Assembly: GCA_027486255.1 (NCBI GenBank) | Contig: JAIXPL010000001.1 | Span: 1 to 64,000 of the forward strand | Direction of reading: 5' to 3' | DNA from: Comamonadaceae bacterium | GTDB taxonomy: Bacteria; Pseudomonadota; Gammaproteobacteria; Burkholderiales; Burkholderiaceae_C | Length of the DNA: 64,000 nt | Part shown: in pieces, positions 10,133-21,570 of the stretch | Layout: the number at the start of each line of letters is the position of its first letter | Numbering within the stretch: the first letter of the stretch is position 1 | The notes under the pieces: generated by a model | Databases searched by the model: none | Told to the model about the DNA's origin: nothing | Seen by the model: the letters and a program-made list of their open reading frames with translations, nothing else | Made by a program: the position numbers and the translations under genes

Positions 10133-10900
10133 ATGAAAAAAATCAAATACATCGCATGGGGATGGCTGGCGAGCCTGGCTTTCGTGACCCATGTCCACGC
10201 AGCTTCTGAAGGCATCGTCTGGGACAAAGCTCCGAATCGCACCAATGACCTGGCAGCTCTGCAAAACGGCGCCAAGCTGTTCGTCAATTACTGCTTGAAT
10301 TGCCATTCGGCAGCCTTCATGCGTTACAACCGCCTGACCGACATCGGGCTGACGGAAAAGCAGATCAAGGACAACCTCTTGTTCGCCACCGACAAGGTGG
10401 GGGAGACCATGAAGGTCAACATGGATCCCAAGCAGGCCAAGGAGTGGTTCGGTGGCAACCCGCCCGATCTGACCGTCATCGCCCGCTCCCGGGCTGCAGC
10501 GGGCAAGGGTTCGGGCCCGGATTACCTCTACACCTACCTGCGCACCTACTACCGTGACGACACCAAGGCCACGGGCTGGAACAACCTGGCCTACCCCAAC
10601 GTGGGCATGCCCCACGTGCTGTGGGAGATGCAGGGCGAGCGTCAGCCGATCTTTGAAAAAGTCAGCAGCCACGGTCAAGATGTGCAGGTCCTCAAGGGTT
10701 GGCAACAGGTCAAGCCGGGCACCATGAATGCGCGTGAATATGACTCCGCCATTGCCGACCTCGTCGGTTACATGCAATGGATGGCTGAGCCCGCACAGAA
10801 CACGCGTATTCGCATTGGTGCATGGGTCCTGCTGTTCCTGAGCCTGTTCATCCTGGTGGCCTGGCGTCTGAACGCGGCTTACTGGAAAGACATCAAGTAA
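10133..10900 (+). CDS. petC: Cytochrome bc1 complex cytochrome c1 subunit
   Basis: Cytochrome c1 passes electrons from the Rieske centre to soluble cytochrome c. The 255-residue precursor has an N-terminal signal peptide ending near VHAAS, the heme attachment motif CLNCH, a probable axial methionine in NVGMPHVLW, and a C-terminal membrane anchor (about residues 225-248) ending in a lysine-containing tail. It starts 19 bases after petB, so all three subunits are probably co-transcribed. Confidence 0.97.
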   Translation: MKKIKYIAWGWLASLAFVTHVHAASEGIVWDKAPNRTNDLAALQNGAKLFVNYCLNCHSAAFMRYNRLTDIGLTEKQIKDNLLFATDKVGETMKVNMDPKQAKEWFGGNPPDLTVIARSRAAAGKGSGPDYLYTYLRTYYRDDTKATGWNNLAYPNVGMPHVLWEMQGERQPIFEKVSSHGQDVQVLKGWQQVKPGTMNAREYDSAIADLVGYMQWMAEPAQNTRIRIGAWVLLFLSLFILVAWRLNAAYWKDIK

Positions 10901-10936
10901 TCATTGCCGCCAGGCCCAAGGGGCCCGGCTCTCTTG

Positions 10937-10980
10937 GGAGTGGCAGTCTCGGGGATGTGGGGTCCCCAGGCTCCCACTCC
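10937..10980 (+). terminator. Weak hairpin between petC and sspA
   Basis: GGAGTGG at 10937-10943 pairs with CCACTCC at 10974-10980 around a GC-rich loop, followed by TTTG only. It may attenuate read-through from petABC into sspA rather than end it. Confidence 0.3.
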
Positions 10981-11004
10981 TTTGTAATCTAGGAGTTCCC
11001 CGTC

Positions 11005-11616
11005 ATGATGGTTCTGTACTCAGGCACAACCTGCCCTTTTTCGCACCGCTGCCGCTTTGTGTTGTTTGAAAAGGGCATGGACTTCGAGATCCGCGACGTG
11101 GATCTTTACAACAAGCCTGAAGACATCAATGTGATGAATCCCTATGGCCAGGTGCCCATCCTGGTCGAGCGCGATCTGATTCTTTACGAATCGAACATCA
11201 TCAACGAGTACATCGACGAGCGCTTTCCGCATCCCCAGCTGATGCCGGGCGACCCGGTGGACCGCGCGCGTGTGCGCCTGTTCCTGCTGAACTTCGAAAA
11301 AGAGCTGTTCGTTCACGTCTCCACCCTGGAGTCTCGCGCGGCCAAAGGCAACGAGAAGGCGCTGGAGAAGGCCCGTTCGCACATCCGCGACCGCCTCACC
11401 CAACTGGCGCCGGTGTTCCTCAAGAACAAGTTCATGCTGGGCGACAACTTCTCCATGCTGGACGTGGCCATCGCCCCCCTGCTCTGGCGCCTGGACTACT
11501 ACGGCATTGAGCTGTCGAAGAATGCAGCGCCTCTTCTGAAGTATGCCGAACGCATCTTCTCGCGCCCGGCCTACATCGAAGCACTCACGCCCTCCGAGAA
11601 GGTGATGCGCAAGTAA
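11005..11616 (+). CDS. sspA: Stringent starvation protein A (glutathione S-transferase fold)
   Basis: SspA is an RNA-polymerase-associated regulator with a GST fold and no expected GST catalysis. The 203-residue protein has a thioredoxin-like N-terminal half (YSGTTCPFSHRCRF, then VPILVERDLILYESNIINEYI) and an all-helical C-terminal half. It stands between the bc1 operon and sspB, the order common in beta- and gammaproteobacteria. Two adjacent ATG codons open the frame; the first was kept. Confidence 0.93.
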   Translation: MMVLYSGTTCPFSHRCRFVLFEKGMDFEIRDVDLYNKPEDINVMNPYGQVPILVERDLILYESNIINEYIDERFPHPQLMPGDPVDRARVRLFLLNFEKELFVHVSTLESRAAKGNEKALEKARSHIRDRLTQLAPVFLKNKFMLGDNFSMLDVAIAPLLWRLDYYGIELSKNAAPLLKYAERIFSRPAYIEALTPSEKVMRK

Positions 11617-11632
11617 GCGCTGGAGTCATGCC

Positions 11633-12175
11633 TTGGCTGAACTGCTGAACGGGCCCGACGCCACATCCACACGGCCCTACCTGATCAGGGCCTTGTATGA
11701 GTGGTGCACCGACAACGGCCTGACGCCCTACGTGGCCGTACTGGTCGATGAGTCGGTGCAGGTGCCGCGCGAGTTCGTGAAGAACAACGAAATCGTGCTG
11801 AACATCAGCTTTGATGCCACCAGTTCGCTCCAGCTGGGCAATGAGTTCATTGAATTCAAGGCGCGCTTTGGAGGCGTGGCCCGTGAAATCATCGTGCCGG
11901 TGGGTCGCGTGCTGGCGATTTACGCCCGCGAGAACGGGCAAGGCATGGCCTTTCCCTCCCCACCGCCGGTCGTCAGCGCCGGGCCTGCGCTGGACAGTCC
12001 TGCACCTTCCGAGCCTGGTGTGCCCAACCTGCGCGCTGCATCGCCTGCAGCCCTTGAGGGCAAGGTCATCTCACTGGGCGCAGACGCGTCCAAGACGGTC
12101 GAGGACACAGACCCGCCCACCGAGCCGCCCAAGTCACCCGCAGGCAGTCGCCCTGCGCTCAAGCGCGTGAAGTAA
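11633..12175 (+). CDS. sspB: ClpXP specificity-enhancing factor SspB
   Basis: SspB tethers ssrA-tagged peptides to ClpX for degradation. The body STRPYLIRALYEWCTDNGLTPYVAV is a clear SspB N-terminal domain, and the C-terminus ends in a short basic peptide (PALKRVK) like the ClpX-binding tail, joined by a long proline-rich linker. The start is a TTG at 11633 preceded by GGAG; the nearby ATG at 11628 is in another frame. At 180 residues it is slightly longer than the enterobacterial protein because of the linker. Confidence 0.92.
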   Translation: MAELLNGPDATSTRPYLIRALYEWCTDNGLTPYVAVLVDESVQVPREFVKNNEIVLNISFDATSSLQLGNEFIEFKARFGGVAREIIVPVGRVLAIYARENGQGMAFPSPPPVVSAGPALDSPAPSEPGVPNLRAASPAALEGKVISLGADASKTVEDTDPPTEPPKSPAGSRPALKRVK

Positions 12176-12195
12176 GGCGCTACACTTCTTTTTGC

Positions 12196-12271
12196 GCCGG
12201 CTTAGCTCAGTTGGTAGAGCAACCGCCTTGTAAGCGGTAGGTCATCAGTTCGAATCCGATAGCCGGCACCA
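12196..12271 (+). tRNA. tRNA-Thr (anticodon TGT)
   Basis: A 76-base cloverleaf includes a templated CCA. The acceptor arms GCCGGCT and AGCCGGC pair, the T-loop TTCGAAT is standard, and the anticodon loop CTTGTAA gives TGT. A strong terminator follows directly. Confidence 0.97.
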
Positions 12272-12279
12272 CCTGTGCA

Positions 12280-12318
12280 CACCCCGCCGAATCTTCGATT
12301 CTGCGGGGTGTTCTTTTT
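12280..12318 (+). terminator. Rho-independent terminator of tRNA-Thr
   Basis: CACCCCGC (12280-12287) pairs with GCGGGGTG (12303-12310), extended inside by GAATC/GATTC around TTC, and is followed by TTCTTTTT. Confidence 0.85.
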
Positions 12319-12346
12319 GGGGCGACGGATCCTGCCTGCTTGCCCG

Positions 12347-14950
12347 TCAGGCGCTGCGCTGCAATGCCTGCCGTGCCCTCTCGACGATGTGCTGGGCATC
12401 GACTTGGAAGTAAGCGCGCAGCGCAGCCCGGGTGTCGCTGCGCCCAAAGCCGTCCGTGCCCAGCGTGGCATAGCGCCGGCCCTCGGGCACGAAAGCCCGC
12501 ACGCTCTCAGGCACGGCGCGCACATAGTCCGTGGCCGCCACGATAGGCCCCTGGGTCTGCGCCAGCAGGCTGGCGACGTAGGGCGTCTGTCCAAGGGCCT
12601 CCTGCGCCATGCCGTCGCGGGCCAGCTCGCTCCAGCTGGTGATGCTCAGCACCTCCACGCCCACACCGCCCTCGGCCAGCTGCTGGGCGGCCTTGATGAC
12701 CTCGGTGAGGATGGCGCCTGAGCCCAGCAGGGTCACGCGCGCACCATCGGCCGGGCCCATGCAGGCCAAGCGGTAGCCGCCGCGCAGCACGGCCTCTGCC
12801 GCGCCTTCGGGCAGGTCGGGCTGGGCATAGTTTTCGTTCATCAGCGTGACGTAATAGAACACGTCCTGCTGCTCAATGAGCATCTCGCGCATGCCGGCAT
12901 CCAAGATGACCGCCAGCTCGCCCGCAAAGGCTGGGTCGTAGGCCTTGCAGTTCGGAATGGTGGCGGCCACCAGGTGGCTGCTGCCGTCCTGGTGTTGCAG
13001 GCCTTCGCCGCCCAGCGTGGTGCGCCCGGAGGTCGCGCCCAGCAGGAAGCCGCGCGCCCGCTGGTCGGCCGCAGCCCAGATGGCGTCGCCCACACGCTGG
13101 AAGCCGAACATGGAGTAATAAATGTAGAAGGGCAGCATGGCCAGGCCGTGCACGCTGTAGCTGGTGGCGGCGGCCGTCCAGCTGGCGATGGCGCCGGCCT
13201 CGCTGATGCCTTCCTCCAGGATCTGGCCGTCCAGGGCTTCGCGGTAGCTCAGCACCGAGCCGATGTCCTCGGGCGCGTAGCGCTGCCCCACGCTGCTGTA
13301 GATGCCCACCTGCTTGAACAGGTTGGCCATGCCGAAGGTGCGCGCCTCGTCGGCCACGATGGGCACGATGCGCGGGCCGAGCTCTTTGTCCTTGAGCAGG
13401 GTGCCCAGCATGCGCACGAAGGCCATGGTGGTGCTCATCTCCTTGCCTTCGGCCTTCAGCGCAAACTGCGCGTAGCCCTCCATGGCAGGCACCGGCACCA
13501 CATCGCAGGCCGTCTCGCGCCTTGGCAGGGCGCCGCCCAGCCGGTCGCGGTGCTCGCGCAGGTAGCGCATCTCGGGGCTGTCCTCGGCGGGCTTGAAGAA
13601 GGCCAGGCTGCGGGCCTGTTCGTCAGACAGTGGCAACTTGAAGCGGTCGCGGTAGTCGATCAGGTCGGCCTCGTCGAATTTTTTCTGGCTGTGCGTGGTC
13701 ATCTTGCCCTGGCCCGCACTGCCCATGCCGTAGCCCTTCTTGGTGTGCGCCAGGATCACGGTGGGCTGGCCCTGGTGGGCTGCGGCGGCGGCATAGGCCG
13801 CGTGGATCTTCACCAGGTCGTGTCCGCCGCGTTTGAGGCGGTCGATCTGCTCGTCGGTCATGCCCTGAGCCAGGCGGGTCAGCGCTTCGTTCTGGCCGAA
13901 GAAGTTGTCGCGGTTAAAGCGTCCATCCTTGGCCGCGAAGGTTTGCATCTGGCCATCGACGGTTTGCGCGAAGGCCCGGCTCAGGGCGCCGGTGTGATCG
14001 CTTGCGAACAGGCCGTCCCAGTCGCTGCCCCAGACCAGCTTGATCACGTTCCAGCCGGCCCCCGCGAACAGTTTTTCCAGCTCGTCAATGATGCGGCCGT
14101 TGCCCCGCACCGGGCCATCGAGGCGCTGCAGGTTGCAATTGACCACCCAGACCAGGTTGTCGAGCTTTTCCCGTGCCGCCAGGGTCAGGGCACTCATGCT
14201 TTCAGGCTCATCCATCTCGCCGTCGCCGAACACGCCCCAGACCTTGCGGCCCGAGCAGTCAAGCTGTTGGCGGTGGGTGAGGTAGCGCATGAAACGCGCG
14301 TGGTAGATCGAGCTGATTGGACCGATCCCCATGGAGCCCGTGGGGAACTGCCAGAAGTCGGGCATCAGCCAGGGATGGGGGTAGCTCGACAGGCCCCGGG
14401 CACCATGGGCCGGGGCCTCGATCTCCCGGCGGTAGTGCAGCAAGTCGGCTTCGGTGAGGCGCCCCTCCAGGAAGGCCCGGGCATACACCCCCGGTGCGCT
14501 GTGCGGCTGGAAGAAGACCAGGTCACCGCCATGTGAGCCACTGCGCGCATGGAAGAAATGGTGAAAGCCGGTTTCGAACAGGTCGGCCGCGCTGGCGTAG
14601 CTGGCGATGTGGCCGCCCAGCTCGCCATAGGCCTGGTTGGCGCGCACCACCATGGCCAGGGCATTCCAGCGCATCAGCGAGGCCAGGCGCTCCTCCATTT
14701 CGAGGTTGCCGGGGAAGGTGGGTTGGTCTTCTACCGCGATGGTGTTGATGTAAGGGGTGTTCAAGTCCGGCTGCCAGCCCAGCCGGTGGCTGCGCGCCAC
14801 GCGCACCAGTTCATCGAGCATCTGCTGCGCTCGCACCGGGCCCTCCGTGGCTGCCAGCGAAACCAGGGCGTCGCGCCATTCCTGGGTTTCGGCCGGGTCG
14901 GTGTCGAGGCTGTCTGCGTGGAGGTGGCGGGGGTCGGTCAGGGCGTTCAT
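12347..14950 (-). CDS. Homodimeric 2-oxoacid dehydrogenase E1 (pyruvate dehydrogenase AceE or 2-oxobutyrate-type MdeB)
   Basis: The protein (867 residues from the ATG at 14950) belongs to the AceE-type E1 family, which decarboxylates a 2-oxoacid with thiamine diphosphate and passes the acyl group to an E2 lipoyl domain. The ThDP/Mg motif GDGEMDEPESMSALTLAA is intact, as are the PHPWLMPDFWQFPTGSMG region and the C-terminal transketolase-like domain. No E2 or E3 gene is adjacent, and a divergent Lrp-type regulator stands 111 bases away. That pairing resembles the mdeR-mdeB arrangement of Pseudomonas putida, so 2-oxobutyrate is a possible substrate. An in-frame ATG about nine codons upstream (MHHPSPPDV) is an alternative start. 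Confidence 0.9.
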   Translation of the reverse strand: MNALTDPRHLHADSLDTDPAETQEWRDALVSLAATEGPVRAQQMLDELVRVARSHRLGWQPDLNTPYINTIAVEDQPTFPGNLEMEERLASLMRWNALAMVVRANQAYGELGGHIASYASAADLFETGFHHFFHARSGSHGGDLVFFQPHSAPGVYARAFLEGRLTEADLLHYRREIEAPAHGARGLSSYPHPWLMPDFWQFPTGSMGIGPISSIYHARFMRYLTHRQQLDCSGRKVWGVFGDGEMDEPESMSALTLAAREKLDNLVWVVNCNLQRLDGPVRGNGRIIDELEKLFAGAGWNVIKLVWGSDWDGLFASDHTGALSRAFAQTVDGQMQTFAAKDGRFNRDNFFGQNEALTRLAQGMTDEQIDRLKRGGHDLVKIHAAYAAAAAHQGQPTVILAHTKKGYGMGSAGQGKMTTHSQKKFDEADLIDYRDRFKLPLSDEQARSLAFFKPAEDSPEMRYLREHRDRLGGALPRRETACDVVPVPAMEGYAQFALKAEGKEMSTTMAFVRMLGTLLKDKELGPRIVPIVADEARTFGMANLFKQVGIYSSVGQRYAPEDIGSVLSYREALDGQILEEGISEAGAIASWTAAATSYSVHGLAMLPFYIYYSMFGFQRVGDAIWAAADQRARGFLLGATSGRTTLGGEGLQHQDGSSHLVAATIPNCKAYDPAFAGELAVILDAGMREMLIEQQDVFYYVTLMNENYAQPDLPEGAAEAVLRGGYRLACMGPADGARVTLLGSGAILTEVIKAAQQLAEGGVGVEVLSITSWSELARDGMAQEALGQTPYVASLLAQTQGPIVAATDYVRAVPESVRAFVPEGRRYATLGTDGFGRSDTRAALRAYFQVDAQHIVERARQALQRSA

Positions 14951-15061
14951 GACATCGGGTGGACTGGGGTGATGCATGAACTGTAGGCAGGCAGCGCCCG
15001 TCAATAATGTTGAAATGAGATATGAAAGAATGCTTGAAAAGCAAGAAATGCTGAAAAAACA
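14951..15061. promoter_or_regulatory. Divergent control region between the E1 gene and the Lrp-type regulator
   Basis: The 111 bases are AT-rich on the regulator side and contain two near-repeats, AATGCTTGAAAAG and AATGCTGAAAAAA, about 20 bases apart just before the regulator start. They are plausible sites for the adjacent Lrp-type protein; no operator is proven. Confidence 0.4.
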
Positions 15062-15544
15062 ATGAATCAAGGCATAAATGAACTCGACGCCCTCGACCTG
15101 AGGATCCTGGCCGAACTTCAGGCCGACGCCAGCCTCTCCAATGTCGAGCTGGCCCGGCGCGTGCAGCTCTCCCCCTCGCCCTGTCTGGCGCGGGTGCGGG
15201 CGCTGGAGAAGCGGGGGGTGATCCGGCAGTACGTCGCCCTGCTGGATGCGCAGAAGCTGGGGCTGCACCTGAACGTCTTCATCTCGATCAGCCTCAAGCA
15301 GCAAAGCCGCCAGGCTTTGCAGGAATTCGAAGAGCGCCTGACCTTGCGCGAGGAGGTCATGGAGTGCTACCTGATGACGGGGGATGCCGACTACCTGCTG
15401 CGCGTGGCCGTGCCCGACATGCCGGCGCTGGAGAGCTTCATCCTGGAGCAGCTCTCACCGATTGCCCAGGTCGAGAAGATCCGTTCGAGCTTCGCCCTCA
15501 AACAGGTGCGCTACAAGACCGCCTTGCCCTTGCATTCGGCCTGA
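15062..15544 (+). CDS. Lrp/AsnC-family transcriptional regulator
   Basis: The 160-residue protein has an N-terminal winged helix-turn-helix (ELDALDLRILAELQADASLSNVELARRV) and a C-terminal RAM ligand-binding domain (about residues 70-150, containing MTGDADYLLRVAV). Such regulators respond to amino acids or related metabolites. It is divergent from the 2-oxoacid dehydrogenase E1 gene and is the obvious candidate to control it. It ends 14 bases before the convergent DUF721 gene. Confidence 0.93.
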   Translation: MNQGINELDALDLRILAELQADASLSNVELARRVQLSPSPCLARVRALEKRGVIRQYVALLDAQKLGLHLNVFISISLKQQSRQALQEFEERLTLREEVMECYLMTGDADYLLRVAVPDMPALESFILEQLSPIAQVEKIRSSFALKQVRYKTALPLHSA

Positions 15545-15558
15545 GCAGGGCTTGAGCG

Positions 15559-15867
15559 TCAGCGCTGACCCAGGATCTTGACCCGGACGGTGAGTACGTC
15601 CCAGCCGTCCTGCCGCAGCCGGGCGCGCAGAGTGGGCAGCAGTTGCCTGAGTTTGGCGGCGGCCGCGTTGCTGCTGACCATCAGGCACCAGTCCTGTCCC
15701 TCGACTGGCCCTGACTTGACCTGGCCTCGCATGCCCTCTGGAATGAGGCCCTCGACACAGCGGTACATGGCGCTGGACTGGTCGACCAGATGGGCCAGGC
15801 GTGCCAGGGCTGGGGCATGTTCAATGGCCTGGTCCAGGCGCAGCGCCGGGGGTAAGCGTCGGTACAT
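15559..15867 (-). CDS. DUF721 protein (DciA-like helicase-loading factor candidate)
   Basis: The start at ATG 15867 gives 102 residues with the DUF721 layout: an N-terminal helical part (LDQAIEHAPALARLAHLV) and a C-terminal KH-like segment ending in VRVKILG. DUF721 proteins include DciA, the ancestral loader of DnaB in bacteria lacking DnaC/DnaI-type loaders. The gene lies divergently beside secA, a placement seen in other proteobacteria. The N-terminus is uncertain because upstream in-frame starts exist, and the family match is by pattern only. Confidence 0.65.
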   Translation of the reverse strand: MYRRLPPALRLDQAIEHAPALARLAHLVDQSSAMYRCVEGLIPEGMRGQVKSGPVEGQDWCLMVSSNAAAAKLRQLLPTLRARLRQDGWDVLTVRVKILGQR

Positions 15868-16133
15868 GGGGTGGGGGCGGGGTGCCGGAACGTTCTGGGC
15901 CGCCGGTGGGCTCAGCACGGTGGCTGTTTGGATTATGGGGCAGGGCCCCATGCTGCCAGCGTGTCTTGTCGGAGCGCCTCCGTGTGCCAAGGGGACTTTG
16001 TCGCGGGGCGTAAAATCCATCGATTGTGCGCCGCGGCGCCCCGGTCGACAGAGCGGGGCGTGCGGCTTCGTTTTGCCAAACACTCTGAAGGGTTTCTGGC
16101 TGCCCGGGCATGCGCCCGATCGGCTGATTGCGT

Positions 16134-18896
<2,763 letters not shown>

Positions 18897-18931
18897 GCAG
18901 CCGGGACCCACACACACGCAAGAGGACGCCC

Positions 18932-20161
18932 ATGCCCGTGAACCTGGTGGCGACGCCGGCCGCTGAACTTTTCCCCGTGCCCGGCGTGCGCTGGGGCATC
19001 ACCGAAGCCGGTGTGCGCAAGGCCCACCGCAAGGACCTGTCGGTCTTGCTGCTCGACGAAGGCAGCACCGTGGATGCCGTCTTCACGCAAAACCGGTTTT
19101 GCGCCGCCCCCGTGCAGGTCTGCCGCGAGCATCTGTTTCAGGGCTTTGGCATTCGCGCCATGCTCATCAACACAGGCAACGCCAATGCCGGCACCGGAGA
19201 CGACGGCTTGGTGCGCGCCCGCTCGACCTGCATTGCGCTGGCCCGCTTGCTGGAGATTGCGCCCGAGCAGGTGCTGCCCTTTTCCACCGGGGTGATCATG
19301 GAGCCCCTGCCCAGCGACCGCATCATCGCGGGCCTGCCCAAGGCACTCGACGCCGCCAAGCAAGACAGCTGGGCGCAGGCCGCCGAGGCCATCATGACCA
19401 CCGACACGGTGCCCAAGGCCTTCTCCCGGCGCGTGAGCGTGTCGGGCAAGACGGTGACCATCACCGGCATCAGCAAGGGCGCGGGCATGATCCGTCCCAA
19501 CATGGCCACCATGCTGGGTTTTATGGCCACCGATGCCTGCATCGCGCCCGCCCTGATGGCGGGCCTGGCCCGTGAGCTGGCCGAGGGCTCCTTCAACCGC
19601 GTGACGGTGGACGGCGACACCTCCACCAACGACTCCTTCGTCGTCGTCGCCACGCAGCAGGCTGGCCACGCGCCCATTACCTCATGGGCATCGGCCGAAG
19701 GCCAGGCCCTCAAGACCGCCTTGATGGAGGTGGCGCGCTTGCTGGCCCAGGCCATCGTGCGCGATGGCGAGGGTGCCACCAAGTTCATCACGGTGCGCGT
19801 AGAAGGCGGCCGCACGGCAGACGAATGCCGGCAGGTGGCTTATGCGATTGCGCATTCGCCGCTGGTCAAGACGGCTTTCTTTGCCAGCGACCCGAACCTC
19901 GGCCGCATCTTGGCGGCGGTGGGCTATGCCGGCATAGCCGACCTGGACCAGTCCCGCATCGACCTGTACCTCGACGAGGTGCTGGTGGCCAAAGACGGCG
20001 GTCGGCATCCCGGCTATGCCGAGGCCGATGGCGCGCGGGTGATGCAGCAAAGTGAGATCACAGTACGCGTGGTGCTGGGCCGCGGTGAGGCGGTCGATAC
20101 CGTCTGGACCTGCGATTTCTCCTACGACTACGTCAAGATCAACGCCGATTACCGCAGCTAA
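18932..20161 (+). CDS. argJ: Bifunctional glutamate N-acetyltransferase/ornithine acetyltransferase ArgJ
   Basis: ArgJ moves the acetyl group from N-acetylornithine to glutamate in the cyclic arginine pathway. The start at ATG 18932, preceded by AGAGGA, gives 409 residues; the longer track ORF runs back into secA. The self-cleavage site is visible as the threonine in a KFITV-preceding ATK motif (GEGATKF), with the substrate-binding NTGNANAGTG loop upstream. After the stop a perfect 7-bp hairpin (AGCGCCC/GGGCGCT at 20162-20179) lies before the next gene. Confidence 0.96.
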   Translation: MPVNLVATPAAELFPVPGVRWGITEAGVRKAHRKDLSVLLLDEGSTVDAVFTQNRFCAAPVQVCREHLFQGFGIRAMLINTGNANAGTGDDGLVRARSTCIALARLLEIAPEQVLPFSTGVIMEPLPSDRIIAGLPKALDAAKQDSWAQAAEAIMTTDTVPKAFSRRVSVSGKTVTITGISKGAGMIRPNMATMLGFMATDACIAPALMAGLARELAEGSFNRVTVDGDTSTNDSFVVVATQQAGHAPITSWASAEGQALKTALMEVARLLAQAIVRDGEGATKFITVRVEGGRTADECRQVAYAIAHSPLVKTAFFASDPNLGRILAAVGYAGIADLDQSRIDLYLDEVLVAKDGGRHPGYAEADGARVMQQSEITVRVVLGRGEAVDTVWTCDFSYDYVKINADYRS

Positions 20162-20215
20162 AGCGCCCTGCCGGGCGCTGCGCAGCGGCTGCGTGCAGAC
20201 TAAAGAAAGACCCCC

Positions 20216-21094
20216 ATGAACGACAGCATGGAGCGGCTCATCAGCCGCGTGGAAGCGCTGGTCGAGCGCATCGAGTCGGTGCTGCCCCAGGCGCTGCGTG
20301 CGCCCGACTGGTCCGAGGCCATCGCCTGGCGCTACCGCCGGCGCGCCGCCGGCCAGGGCAGCTTGGTGCCGGTGCGGCACACGGCCAGCATTCGCCTGGC
20401 AGACCTGCAGGAAATCGAGGACCAGAAAGACAAGATCCAGCGCAACACCGAGCAGTTCGTCAAGGGCCTGCCCGCCAACAACGTGCTGCTCACGGGTGCG
20501 CGCGGCACGGGCAAGTCCTCGCTGATCAAGGCCTGCCTGAACGAGTATGCGCCCCGGGGCCTGCGCCTGATCGAGATCGACAAGGACGACATCATTGATC
20601 TGCCGGACATCGTCGAGCTGGTCAGCAGCCGTCCGGAGAAGTTCATGGTCTTCTGCGATGACCTGAGCTTCGAGGACGGCGAGTCGGGCTACAAGGCGCT
20701 CAAGTCCATCCTCGATGGCTCAGTCGCCGCTTCCACGCCCAATGTGCTGATCTACGCCACCAGCAACCGCCGGCACCTGCTGCCCGAGTACATGAGCGAG
20801 AACCTCAGCTACCAGCACACGCCCGATGGCGAGGTGCATCCCGGCGAGGTGGTGGAAGAAAAGATTTCCCTCTCCGAGCGCTTTGGCCTGTGGGTGAGCT
20901 TCTACCCTTTCAGCCAGGACGAGTACCTCACCATCGTCGCGCAGTGGCTGGGTGCCTACGGCGTGCCTGCTGCCGAGATCGAGGCGGCCCGGCCGGCGGC
21001 GCTGCTCTGGTCGCTCGAGCGCGGTGGCTCGCGCAGCGGCCGCGTGGCCTACCAGTTCGCCCGCGACTACGCGGGCCAGCACGGGCGCACATGA
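20216..21094 (+). CDS. DUF815 P-loop ATPase
   Basis: The 292-residue protein has an AAA-like core: Walker A GARGTGKSSL at about residue 95 and a Walker B-like strand FMVFCDDLSFE about 50 residues later. The N-terminus carries a coiled-coil-like leader. DUF815 ATPases are widespread in proteobacteria and their role is not established. The stop overlaps the start of the Nudix gene by four bases, so the two are probably co-translated. Confidence 0.87.
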   Translation: MNDSMERLISRVEALVERIESVLPQALRAPDWSEAIAWRYRRRAAGQGSLVPVRHTASIRLADLQEIEDQKDKIQRNTEQFVKGLPANNVLLTGARGTGKSSLIKACLNEYAPRGLRLIEIDKDDIIDLPDIVELVSSRPEKFMVFCDDLSFEDGESGYKALKSILDGSVAASTPNVLIYATSNRRHLLPEYMSENLSYQHTPDGEVHPGEVVEEKISLSERFGLWVSFYPFSQDEYLTIVAQWLGAYGVPAAEIEAARPAALLWSLERGGSRSGRVAYQFARDYAGQHGRT

Positions 21095-21567
21095 CCGCCT
21101 CTGCGGCCATCCTGGTGGCTGACGGTGACCGCCCACGCCAGGGCGGTGCGGACCGCCCCGTGGTGGATGTGGCCGTGGGCGTGCTGATTCGCCCGGACGG
21201 CCAGTTCCTGCTCACCTCCCGCCCCCCGGGCAAGGTGTACGAAGGCTACTGGGAGTTCCCCGGCGGCAAGCTCGAAGCCGGCGAGAGCGTCGAGCAGGCC
21301 TTGCGGCGCGAGTTGCAGGAGGAAATCGGCATCACCATAGGTGCGGCCCATCCCTGGCGTGTGGAGATGGTGGACTACCCGCACGCCCTGGTGCGGCTCA
21401 ATTTCTGCAAGGTCGTCGACTGGACGGGTGAGCTGCACATGAAGGAAGGCCAGCGCTTTGCCTGGCAGGGCCTGCCCGTGCAGGTGCAGCCGGTGCTGCC
21501 GGGTACCGTGCCGGTGCTGGCCTGGTTCGCCGAGGAGCGCCGCTTCGAGGGTGCCACGCACGCCTGA
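21091..21567 (+). CDS. mutT: MutT-type Nudix hydrolase (8-oxo-dGTP pyrophosphatase-like)
   Basis: MutT enzymes clean 8-oxo-dGTP from the nucleotide pool. The start ATG at 21091 overlaps the DUF815 stop and gives 158 residues. The Nudix box is complete: GGKLEAGESVEQALRREL followed by QEEIGI. An N-terminal leader of about 20 residues precedes the VDVAVGVLIRPDGQFL core. Substrate preference is inferred from overall similarity, so another nucleotide is possible. Confidence 0.9.
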   Translation: MTASAAILVADGDRPRQGGADRPVVDVAVGVLIRPDGQFLLTSRPPGKVYEGYWEFPGGKLEAGESVEQALRRELQEEIGITIGAAHPWRVEMVDYPHALVRLNFCKVVDWTGELHMKEGQRFAWQGLPVQVQPVLPGTVPVLAWFAEERRFEGATHA

Positions 21568-21570
21568 GCT

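Noticed and set aside
8692-10287. 531-residue ORF on the minus strand
   Set aside because: It is the antisense shadow of petB; the product is histidine- and glutamine-rich low-quality sequence without motifs.
12974-14536. 520-residue plus-strand ORF
   Set aside because: Antisense shadow of the E1 gene, which has clear motifs on the minus strand.
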